Shown here one piece after another: positions 55,364 through 64,000 of a DNA stretch of 64,000 nt. Positions within the stretch are counted from its first letter, which is position 1; every line of letters starts with the position of its first letter. The translations under genes were made by a program, and so were the position numbers. Under the pieces are notes generated by a model. The model was given only the letters and a program-made list of their open reading frames with translations, was not told the DNA's origin and did no database searches. Origin of the DNA: Tilletiopsis washingtonensis (lineage: Eukaryota > Basidiomycota > Exobasidiomycetes > Entylomatales); NCBI RefSeq assembly GCF_003144115.1, contig NW_020312024.1, positions 62,001 through 126,000 of the forward strand. Direction: 5' to 3'.

Positions 55364-57459
55364 CTCTCGCCTCGGCCCGCCCCGCCGCATCACGCGCGGC
55401 ACCTGTGCACGCCTCTCACCCTCTCTCCTCCCCACCCGCAGTTCGTCAAGGTCGGCTACGCCGGCTCCAACTTTCCCGAGCACGTCTTCCCCTCCATCGT
55501 CGGCCGTCCCATCCTGCGCGTCGAGGAGCGCGACGCCGCCGTCGCAGAGATCAAGGACATCATGGTCGGCGACGAGGCGGCGGCGCTGCGCAACTACCTC
55601 CAGATCACCCAGCCCATGGAGCATGGCATTGTCAAGGACTTTGACGACATGCGGCACGGTGAGTGGCAAGAGGGAGTGGGAGAAGGAAGAGGAATGCTGA
55701 GGAGCGGATGGAGGGGCGGACAGAAGGCGGCAGCGCATGAGAGAGCTGCCGAGGAGTACAGCGAGGGGCGAGCGGTGGAGAGAAGGCACGGGCACGAGAG
55801 AGCGGGCCTTGGCGTCGGGCCGAGCACGAAGCAGGGAGAAAGCCTTGCTCAGGCGCCTTTGGGTCTGGCGAGGCACGCCCAGTGCAGTCGTGCGAATGGC
55901 TAGTCCCTCGTGTGGAGCCGTGCAGGCTGCCAGCCCACAGCGCCCGGGTTGGCAAGGATCCTCGCGTCGCGCATGCTGCTCTGTTCTGCTCTGTGCTGCT
56001 CTGCTCTGCTCTGCTCTGTGCTGCTCTGCTCTGCTCTGCTCTGTGCTGTTCTGCTCTGCTCTGCGCGTCCCATCCCCTTTGCTCCCGCTCACCTCTCCCA
56101 ACCGCAGTGTGGAACTACACCTTTGACGAGAAGCTCAAGCTCGATCCGCGCGGGCGCAAGATCCTCCTCACCGAGCCGCCGATGAATCCCAAGCGCAACC
56201 GCGAGCAGATGTGCCAGATCATGTTTGAGGAGTATGGCTTCGAGGGCGTCTACGTGGCCATCCAGGCCGTCCTGACGCTGTATGCTCAAGGTGAGTGGTG
56301 AGCGCGGAGTGAGAGCAAGCAGGGGCTGTGCGGTGGGGCGCGTGCGGGGGGAAAAGACCGTCGTATGAGAAAGGGCAGGCGTTGGCTGGATGGACAGGAA
56401 TGCAGAGAAGGAAGCTCGAGAGCTGGGCAATCTGACCCGCTGCACCCCTTTCCCCTCTCTCTAGGTCTGCAAACCGGCGTCGTAGTCGACAGCGGCGACG
56501 GCGTGACGCACGTGGTGCCCGTGTATGAAGGCTTTGCGCTGCCGCACCTCACGCGTCGGCTCGACGTGGCGGGGCGCGACGTGACGCGCTACCTCATCAA
56601 GCTGCTCTTGCTGCGAGGCTATGCCTTCAACCGCACCGCAGACTTTGAGACGGTGCGGCAGATCAAGGAGAAGCTGTGCTTCATGAGGTGAGTGTTGCGC
56701 GAGGCAAGGAGAGCGAGCGAGAGAGAGAGAGAGCATAAAGCTGATGGTAAGAACCGTGTGAAAGCTATGATCTCGACTTGGACAAGAAGCTGGCAGAGGA
56801 GACTACGACGCTCGTCGAGAGCTACACTGTGAGTGTTGTTTCAGAGCTTCTGCATCGGAGCCAGCGTGGGATGTGGGCGGCAAGCCCCATGCTGACTTTA
56901 CCCCCGCGCTCGAACAGCTGCCCGACGGCCGCGTCATCAAGGTAGGCTCGGAGCGCTTCGAGGCGCCAGAGTGCATGTTCCAGCCGCACCTGGTGGATGT
57001 GGAGCAGCCGGGCGTCGCCGAGCTGCTCTTCAACACCATCCAGGCCGCCGCCGTCGACACGCGTGCCGAGCTCTACCGCCACATTGTCCTCTCGGGCGGC
57101 AGCAGCATGTATCCCGGCCTGCCGAGTCGGCTGGAGAAGGAGATGAAGCAGCTGTACTTGACGCGCGTGCTCAATGGCGATGGCGAGCGTCTCAAGGTGA
57201 GTGTGCCCCGTGCATTCATCCTCTCGCCACACTTGTCTGGCTCCCTTGCTGACCCCTTGCTGACCCCTCTCTTTCCCCTCCTCCTTTGCAGTCGTTCAAG
57301 ATCCGAATCGAAGATCCGCCGCGCCGCAAGCACATGGTCTTCCTCGGCGGCGCCGTGCTGGCCGACATTATGAAGGCGCGCGACGAGTTCTGGGTCAGCC
57401 GCGCCGAGTGGTACGAGCAGGGCCCGGCGGCGCTCGACCGTCTGGGCCGGTATGCATGA
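55279..57459 (+). CDS. ARP2: Actin-related protein 2 of the Arp2/3 complex
   Basis: Seven exons: 55279-55317, 55442-55658, 56108-56290, 56465-56687, 56765-56828, 56918-57196, 57292-57459; 390 residues, the normal size. The N-terminus [20 protein letters not shown] is the actin-fold phosphate-1 loop. [36 protein letters not shown] (phosphate-2) and [20 protein letters not shown] (adenosine loop) are all present. Arp2 with Arp3 templates new actin branches at endocytic patches. The second intron (55659-56107, 449 nt) is unusually long for this window and carries a CTGCT-type microsatellite. Confidence 0.96.
55976..56066. repeat. Imperfect CTGCT/CTGTG microsatellite in ARP2 intron 2
   Basis: A run of TGCTCTGTTCTGCTCTGTGC and similar pentamer repeats of about 90 bp, entirely inside the intron 55659-56107, close to its 3' splice site. 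Confidence 0.9.
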
Positions 57460-57687
57460 GCGGCGCGGCGCGAGCGGCGGGAAGGAGAGCGCAGGAAGTC
57501 GAGTGGCTGCGGGCTGCTCAATGTCCAATTTCACGCTTTGGTCTTGCTTTCGAGAGGCGTGAGAAGCGAGAGGGGGCAAACGATGCGCAGGGCTCCCGGC
57601 AGAAGGCTGTATGATTGACAAAGGATGAGAACAGGCGCCGATGCGATACAAGGAGGGGGTGACGATGAGAAGATGTAGGTGACTCGT

Positions 57688-57697
57688 NNNNNNNNNN
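57688..57697. other. Assembly gap (10 N) next to a G run
   Basis: Ten N followed by a run of G lie 15 bp beyond the stop of the glycosyltransferase gene, in the convergent 3' region with ARP2. No coding sequence is affected. Confidence 0.95.
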
Positions 57698-57711
57698 GGG
57701 GGGGGGGCGCA

Positions 57712-59767
57712 TCATTTCTCCAGCCAGACATATTCCACGACGGAGTCCTGTTGCCCCTCGACGCGGCGCACATACAACTGATGCAGCCACTTGCTGCCGC
57801 TCTGCTGCTGCTGCGACACATGCTGTCCCTCGAGCTGCCACGTGAAGCGTCCCGAGCCCTCGCCCTGCGGCGCGCGCAGCGGGCCAAAGTTGAACGTCGG
57901 GCGGAACACGCCGTGGTCCCATGCGTCGTTCCACGTCTTTTCCAGCGCCGCGAGGTCGGGCAGCGTGGGGTAGTGCGTGAGCGAGACGCCGTAGGCGAGC
58001 ACGGTGCGCGGGCTGGTGAGGGAGATGTTGTGCGTGGCGAGCTGCGCCACGTCTTGCCCTGTCCAGTAGTGCGAAGGTGCGTCGAAGCGCTGCAGCACGC
58101 AGATGCCGTGACAGATGGCGCCGGCGCGCATCATGCGTGTGGGGTCAAAGTGATTCCAGGACTTGTAGTGATGGAAGGAACTGACTTCCTGGCCGCTCTC
58201 GAGGACGCCGTGCGACGAGCCCAGCAGGTCCATCTGGTGCAGCGAAGTCTCGACGCTCACCTCGACGCGCAGCTTGTCGTAGGCGCAGTGCGAAATGCGC
58301 AGGTCGCCGCCGCCCCAGTTGTGCTCGGCGTCGCAGTCGGAGTGCGGCGAGGAGCCGTCGGAGCGAGGCTTGGTCATGTTCTCAACGAGGCCTTTCGAGA
58401 GGAAAATGCCGCCTCCGCCAAAGGCGATGCGTCCGATTGGCCCGTCTGCCCGGGCACGTAAGGCTCGTCAGCCCCCGCCGCATCGCACGCACGCCATACT
58501 AAGCACATGCCCGACTCACAGTGCGCCTGTGCCTCGGAGAAAGTGCCGACGAGCCAGTTCTTGCGTGCATCGTACTTGCGCAGCATGTTCCAGATGGGCT
58601 CCAGGCCGCGAATGAAGGCCGTGTCGTCGTCAATCGTCGCAAACCACTCCTCTCTGCGGCGATGTCTGCGGAACGCCGCCACGAGACTCATGTAGCGCCG
58701 CTCAAAGTCGAGCGGCGAGGCCTCGACGATGCCGTTGATGCCTGCGTCGCTCAGCGCGGCGTTGAGAGAGGCGAGGGCAATGGTGGAGGAGTTGCGTTCG
58801 TCTGCCTCTTCGACGAGAATGAGCAGCCGGGCGCCAGGCGCGTTGACGAGCCACAACCAATCGGGAATCGCCTCGAGCACGCGCGCACGCGTCGTGGCGG
58901 CGCCAAAGAGAATGTGCATGGGGCCCGGGCGCTCCACCTGCGTCTGCATCGGCAGCGACAAAGCTCCTTCGAGGCCGGAGCACGCGCCGATGAGGTGCTC
59001 TGCCGCTGCAGGCACCAGTGGCGCGGGATTGGGCAGCAGCGGCACGTCGAGCGAGACGAGGGTCGACTCTGGCGTCTCTGCCGAGCCGCGCGAAATGGCA
59101 CCGCGATAGGTGCCGCTGCTCTGGCGGCGCACAAACTGCCGCGCCCACGCGGCGTCGGCGCTGAGATTGTAGCGCGCGCGGTACTGCGAGACGTCGAGCG
59201 TGCAGGGCGAAGAGGCGGCGGAGAGGAGAGGAGAGCTGGGCGGAGACCAGCGACGTGCTGCCCCACCCCCCATGGCACGGTCAGGGCAATGTGCGGTACG
59301 AGCAGACCGAAGCTCGAGGAAGCACACTCACATGTGCTAGGGCCCAGCCACTCGTCGCGGCCCGGCCAGAAGCCAAAGCCCGCGGCCGCGTCCCTCCACG
59401 GCGGCCCTGGCAGAAGCACGAGGGCCAGTCAGCACATTGCGCGCGCGTGTCCCGCACTTCTTCCTCGCGCCCGCCAACACGCACCAGCCTGGCTTCGCGC
59501 CGCCGCCGCCAGCCAGAGCAGCACGGCCACGCCGGCCATGGCCAGCAGCAGGGTGCGGCGGCGCAGCGCACATGCGCGGCCGAGGGCGAAGCGCAGGGGC
59601 GAGCGTGCTGCCGCTTGCACGCCTGCGCTGCCGCCGCCGCCCGCCGACGAGGCACGCGCATGCCCGGCGTGCGAAGGCAGCAGCGACGCCTTTTGCTCCA
59701 GCTCGAGGGCCTCGTGCGCCGAGGCGCCGTGCGAGGCGCGCCGGCGAGACGGGAGGAAGCGCGACAT
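57712..59767 (-). CDS. Fringe-like (DUF604/GT31-type) Golgi glycosyltransferase
   Basis: Four exons (59767-59485, 59406-59332, 59257-58520, 58445-57712) encode 609 residues. A basic cytosolic tail precedes a signal-anchor helix (TLLLAMAGVAVLLWLAAAA, about 71-89), so the protein is type II. The catalytic region has the nucleotide-sugar Asp motif in EEWFATIDDDTAFIRGLEPI. After it come NWLVGTFSEAQAHC, then IAFGGGGIFLSKGLVENM, the Gly-rich loop typical of fringe and fungal DUF604 proteins. The C-terminal half ends VVEYVWLEK. The family transfers a sugar to glycans or proteins in the Golgi; donor and acceptor are unknown here. The ATG at 59767 is chosen because it gives the anchor. The third-exon acceptor (after GGGGCAG) is supported by frame only. 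Confidence 0.83.
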
Positions 59768-61499
59768 CGAGCCTGCTGCGGAGAGGGTTGTGGTGGTGGT
59801 GGAGGGTGGTGACGGCAGAGTGAGGAGAGCAGCACGACGTTGATAGCACGGCGCCGCCTCGCACCGAGAACGCGCCGGGCGTCAAAGCCGCACGCCGCGT
59901 GTGGCTGAGGCGAAATGCACGGCCCGGCCCCTGGCGCACGGCGCGCGGCGAGGCGAGGCTGCCGCCTTCTTCTTTGCCTGCGCGTCGCGCCTCTCATGCT
60001 TCGGCACATGCACCGCACAAGCGGCCCTCCCTCTTGCTCAGCTGCGCTCGGTGCTGCAGGTGCTGCATGCTGCTGGGTGCTGGGTGCAGTCGAGTCTGGA
60101 ACAAGCAGGCACGCTACGTCTGCGCCATGGCACGGCCTCCTCGACGAGTCCTTCTGCTCCTGCCTCACCTGCGTGCGCGGAGGCGTCTCATGCCCATGCC
60201 GCTGATGCTGATGCTGACGCTGATGCTGCCAAGCTCTCTGCCTGCTTCCCCCCGCTGTACATTGCACGCTGTCGTCTAAGCGGCTGCTGCAACACTCTCA
60301 CTACCCTGCTGAACACGAAGGTGCGGCCGTGGCCCCCGCTCTGCCCGTGCTGCCATCCTGCAAAGTCGGAGCTGCCACCTTTGAAACTACAGCAGCAGTC
60401 GAGGCTGGCGTTGGAACTTCGAGGGGGCGGCTTCTGCGGCCGGAGGCCATGAGATCCAAGTCCGAGTGCTCCTGTGGTCGTCGCCCGTTGGGTCAAGACG
60501 CCGAGACTGCACGCCGAAATGCAAAGGCTCATGATCTCGCTGCGTGCTGCGGCCGGCGGACGCGAGATCGTGCACCGCACGGTGCTTTGCGCTTCTTGCA
60601 CCGGGCGGCGGTGGTGTCAAGAGCCAAGCATGCGCCGCACTCTAGTGCTGGCCGCTGTGCCACGCTTGTTGTGCGCGACCCTTGCTCTACATCCTTGGAT
60701 ATGCGTGGGGCGTCGGCATCGGCGGCATGCTCAGCGAAGAGTCGAGTCGAGGCAGTCGCGTGACGTGTGCCCTCTTGATGCTTGCGTCGCCCTGTGCCGC
60801 TGCGTGCGCTGCGTCGCATGCTCGCGCCAGCCGTCAGCGGTGTGCGGCGGGGCGGTGCCGAGCGATGGCTTCTGCGCTCGCCTTGGACCCTCGCGGCGGG
60901 GTGCCGGCGCCCCGAGAGATGCGCACAAACACACGACGCGCGCCCTCGGCACGCCGGCAGATGCAGCGCGGGTGCAGCGCCAGCAGCAGCGCCCAAGCGC
61001 CATCTCGATGCGCTGCATGTTTGGTGCGGCGGCGCGGTTGCGGCTGTGCTGCAGGAGAGGAGCGCCCGCCTGCCGCAGCTGCAGGAGCTGCCAGCGCCGA
61101 AGTTTGCGCTCTCGGCGGCCTGCCGAGCGCCGCCGCCGATGCTGCCTCTGCGCTGCCTCGCTGCTCGGCGCTCGGCCGCTCATGCTTGACGAGAGGCAAG
61201 GCGAGGCAGGAGCGTTGAGGCGGCTGCACCTGGCGCTGGCGCTGCACGCGGCTGCACGCTGAGCGCAACACACGCCGCGTGCCGCTGCCCGCTGCCGCTC
61301 CTTCGCGTGGCCCCTGATGCTCTGCAGCCGCTGGCGCCGGTGTTCTTCTGCTGGCGCACGCAGAGAGCGGCGCGCCCCGCCTGCGCCTGCACCGCCTGAA
61401 AGTGCCTCAGCCTGCCGCCTCGCTTTCTGCTTCTCCACCACCACCTCACTTCTCCACTTTCTCTCACAACTCCCTCCACCTCACCTTCCTTTGCCAACC
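59768..61499. other. 1.7-kb gene-free block
   Basis: GC-rich sequence with overlapping Arg/Ala/Cys-rich frames on both strands, none recognisable. The last ~80 bases are a C/T-rich leader (CCACCACCTCACTTCTCCAC) for the GPI-type gene. Confidence 0.45.
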
Positions 61500-62718
61500 A
61501 TGCACTTCTCGCGCCTCGCCCTCTTCCTCGCCGCGCTGGCGCCCGCCGCCTTTGCGCAGTCGTCGCTGCGTCTCGAGGTGCCGTCGACGGGCATCGTGTG
61601 CCAGCCTGCTGCGCTTCGCTGGTGCGTGTGCCCCCTCTCTCTCTCTCTCCCCCTCTCCTTTGCTGATGAGATGAGGTCTTGTGCTTGCCAGGAGCGGCAC
61701 CACCGGCACCGTCTACATCCGCGCCATCATCGGCGAGGGCGAGGGCGTGGTGAGCACCACCGACGCAAGCATGAACATGGCCGTCACGACGCAGGAGAAT
61801 GCCGCCAGCTCGGGCAGCTATGCTTGGTACGTTGATCTCTCGGGCGGCATGCAGGCAGGCAGGCAGCGATGGTAGAGGAGGGGAAACGGTGGCATGTGGC
61901 GGGCAACGCAAGTTGGGAAGGAGGAGGGGGCCAAGCGAGGGAGTAGTGGAGCGACAGCATCGAGAGATGGGAAGCAAGCAAGTGGTCGCCAACATTGCGC
62001 GGTCCTCTGTTACGTTTCCAGCAGCACAAGAGGGCATGCGCTAGTCCTGCTCTGCTCCGCGCCTGCTCTGCTGCCCCCTACTGGCGCTCCTGCGCTTGCG
62101 AGGAGCTACGACACTGACTTTGCCTCCTTTTGCTTCGCGCGCACAACAGGACCGTCGCGCTTGCCCCGGGCACCAAGGTGACCTTCTCCGTGAGTGTTGG
62201 CGCCGGCGCCTTGCCCTCTTCCTTCGCACTTGGGGCGTTCGCTGACCCGCTTTTCGTGCTTTCCCTCCTACCAGATCGCCGACTCGACGGGCCAGACCAA
62301 CTACAGCTCCGCCATGACCATCACGGGCGACAACACGTGCGTTTGGTTGCCTTGCCTTGCCCCCTTTCCTCTCCTCCCTTATGCTTTGCTCTTGCTCTTG
62401 CTCTTGCTCTTGCTCTTGCTCTTGCTCTTGCTCTTGCTCTTGCTCACGCCCGCCCTGCCTCCTCCTCCGGGAACCTGCAGCTGCAACGCGCCCGCCAACT
62501 TCTCCGGCGCCGCTGCCTCCTCTTCGGGCGGCAGCAGCACGGCCGCCGCCTCGGGTGCCTCGTCGTCGAGCCGCGCGTCGAGCAGCTCGGGCTCGGCCGC
62601 CGCCGCCGCCACCACCACGACGCGCCCCTCGGGCGCCATGGGTGCCGCGCCCGCACTCGGCCCGCTGGCGCTCAGCGCCGGCGCCGCCGTTGTTGGTGCC
62701 GTCCTCTACCTCGCCTAA
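61500..62718 (+). CDS. Small GPI-anchored cell-wall protein (Kre9/Knh1-like N-terminal domain)
   Basis: Five exons: 61500-61621, 61692-61826, 62150-62189, 62275-62336, 62481-62718; 198 residues. It has a signal peptide (MHFSRLALFLAALAPAAFA) and one compact domain of about 100 residues with VCQPAALRWSGTTGTVYIRA, SSGSYAWTVALAPGTKVTFS and DSTGQTNYSSAMTI. This pattern is shared by fungal Ser/Thr-rich GPI proteins with a Kre9/Knh1-type beta-sandwich. A Ser/Ala/Thr stalk follows (about 130-165), and a hydrophobic C-terminus (GPLALSAGAAVVGAVLYLA) acts as the GPI signal. It would sit on the outer plasma membrane or in the wall. One Asn-Tyr-Ser sequon lies in the domain. The intron at 61827-62149 is long (323 nt), and the next-to-last intron holds a hexanucleotide repeat. 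Confidence 0.85.
62385..62443. repeat. (CTCTTG)n microsatellite in an intron
   Basis: About nine near-perfect copies of CTCTTG (also read TGCTCT) within the intron 62337-62480 of the GPI-type gene. It supplies the pyrimidine-rich tract before the acceptor. Confidence 0.92.
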
Positions 62719-63498
62719 GCACCTTGCCCAAGGCGAAAGCGAGGGTGCGCGGTGCATCGTGGACCCACTGCCTCTCTGTCTCCCTCTGGCTCGACTCGGC
62801 TTTGCATCACCCCTGCATCTCGACTTTTCGCTCCTCACTCGATTGCTGCCTCACAACGGCGGCTCCTCATGCGCTCCCCTCTCCCTCTCACACACACACA
62901 GCTGTCCCGACCGCACTCTCCTCCTTCATCTTCTTGCATACATCCACTGATGCCCGCTCTCCCCCCCGCACAACGACTCGCTTTACATGATCCTTGTTCA
63001 ATGGACCGCCTTCTTACGCCTTTGCTGGAGCCCGCTGCCAAGCGTGGTGCGCGAAGCTGTGCAGCTCTTGATTTGCGCCCTGCGGAGACGGAAGCGGGTT
63101 CGAGCGGGGAGTGGCAACTTGCGAGACGGCACAAATGGCGCAGACAGGTGTGGCTTTGGAAGCCCGAGAGGCTGCACGCACAAAGGCAGCCAGTACCGAG
63201 TCTGGCTGCGCCCGACTCTGATTGCAGCTGCGAAAGGGTGAGCAGAAGCAAGCGTCTGAGAGGCGTAGGGGCGGAACATGGAAGCGAGAGGCAGCGAGCT
63301 CGAGGGGTGTTTGGCTTGCGCGGACGCGCATGACGTCATCCGGGGTTGCGCTCTCGCGCCTCGAGCTCCCCTCACGCCGCACGGCAGCGGCGCGCCCCCG
63401 CCCCGCTTGGGCGCATGTGTGCGACATCTCTCTCTCTCTCCACCCACCACCCACCCACCCACCTCTCTCCGCGTGTCAGAAGAAAGCAAGAGAGAGAA
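62719..63498. other. Intergenic region with a CRE-like site
   Basis: 0.78 kb without a coding signal. It contains C/T-rich stretches at 62760-62950 and 63415-63470 (TCTCTCTCTC then CCACC repeats) and the ATGACGTCAT palindrome annotated separately. Confidence 0.5.
63330..63339. promoter_or_regulatory. ATGACGTCAT palindrome (CRE/ATF-type site)
   Basis: A perfect 10-bp palindrome with the TGACGTCA core recognised by CREB/ATF-type bZIP factors (Atf1, Sko1 and relatives), 160 bp before the start codon at 63499. Function is inferred from the motif and its promoter position. Confidence 0.5.
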
Positions 63499-64000
63499 AT
63501 GGCATCCACCGCTCCCACCACCGCCGGCCTCGCACCCGGCGCGCCCGCACCGCCCAGCGAGGCGCAGCCCGGCCTGGCGCCGCCCGCTGCGCCGCTCGCC
63601 TCCGCCGCTGCGTCCACTGGCAGTGCTGGTGCGCCGGCTCTGGCGCCCACCACAGGCGCCACGACGGGCCCGGCAGCGGCGGCAGCGGGCGTGCCGGGCG
63701 TCGACGCAGCGGCAGCGGCAGCGGACCCGCACGTGCCCGCCACGGCAAAGGAGGCGCCGCTCAGCGGGCCGCCGCCGGCCGACGGCGTTTCGTTCAAGGA
63801 CCAGGTTCGCGGTGCGTGTTTCCTGCGACGGGCCCTGCGCCCGTTTCCTTTGGGAGAGAGAGGGTGGCGAAGGCCGCAGCTGTAAGGGGGCGGGTGTGCC
63901 ATTGCAAGAGGAGGCAAAGACTTGCTACTGTCTGAGTGGAGCTCTTGCCTCGCCTCGCCTCGCGCTCACCTCGCGCTCGCTCTCGCAAAGCCCGCTCACT
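63499..64000 (+). CDS. N-terminal part of an Ala/Pro-rich protein (runs off the window)
   Basis: The first exon is 63499-63811: an ATG in good context, 104 codons, then a GTGCGT donor. The reading is almost entirely Ala, Pro, Gly and Thr, with APPSEAQPGLAPPAAPLASA as an example. It then turns into GVSFKDQVRG at the splice site, which looks like the start of a folded domain. 63812-64000 is read as intron, and no acceptor is reached before the window ends. I do not recognise the family. The leader upstream is C/T-rich and carries a CRE-like palindrome. Confidence 0.6.

Overview
The window is nuclear DNA of a filamentous or dimorphic fungus, most likely a basidiomycete and plausibly Ustilaginomycotina. 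The DNA is very GC-rich and genes are dense. Nearly every gene is broken by short introns, mostly about 45-130 nt, that begin GTGAGT or GTGCGT and carry a CTGAC-like branch site just before CAG or TAG. The gene set is a typical fungal one (Dnm1, Arp2, Pmt4, HMG-CoA synthase, Trm4/Ncl1, SNF5-type subunit, RTA1-like protein). The taxonomic placement is inference. I see no rRNA, tRNA, CRISPR, LTR element or DNA transposon. Two assembly gaps are present (13428-13762 and 57688-57697).

Layout, left to right: start of a minus-strand gene (<1-250); TPR-DnaJ co-chaperone (+, 1416-3565); F-box protein (-, 3774-5719); MFS transporter (-, 6334-8735); a 3.5-kb gene-free block; a large secreted repeat polyprotein (+, 12287-16059); tRNA m5C methyltransferase Ncl1/Trm4 (+, 16658-19808); an Arg/Ser-rich hypothetical (-, 19865-20692); RTA1-like 7TM protein (+, 21577-22751); ER thioredoxin-fold protein ending in HDEL (-, 22818-24664); Snf5/Sfh1 (+, 24926-26576); a small secreted protein (-, 26723-27368); HMG-CoA synthase (-, 28722-30684); HAD phosphatase (+, 31688-32857); an Ada/AraC-type regulator (-, 33323-36066); a 4.8-kb gene-free block; dynamin Dnm1 (-, 40835-44206); Golgi-type glutaredoxin (-, 44940-46037); PQ-loop protein (+, 46277-47874); single-pass membrane glycoprotein (+, 49121-51366); Pmt4 (-, 51837-55003); Arp2 (+, 55279-57459); fringe-like glycosyltransferase (-, 57712-59767); GPI-type cell-wall protein (+, 61500-62718); start of an Ala/Pro-rich protein (+, 63499->64000).

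Many products serve the secretory pathway and cell surface (Pmt4, HDEL protein, glutaredoxin, PQ-loop, glycosyltransferase, GPI protein, glycoprotein, two secreted precursors). This looks like ordinary fungal gene content rather than a dedicated cluster. Exon borders were derived by hand from GT/AG sites and reading-frame continuity. In every complete multi-exon model the exon lengths sum to a whole number of codons.

The most interesting locus is the secreted polyprotein at 12287-16059. It has a signal peptide, tandem Tyr-Gly peptides bounded by Arg-Arg, and a central series of cationic amphipathic segments separated by acidic Arg-ending spacers. This is the architecture of a Kex2-processed repeat precursor. 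Its introns are all phase 1 and two fall within the repeat spacer, which suggests growth by module duplication. The second notable gene is an apparent bacterial-type Ada methyl-phosphotriester sensor plus AraC helix-turn-helix, embedded in a long low-complexity fungal protein.
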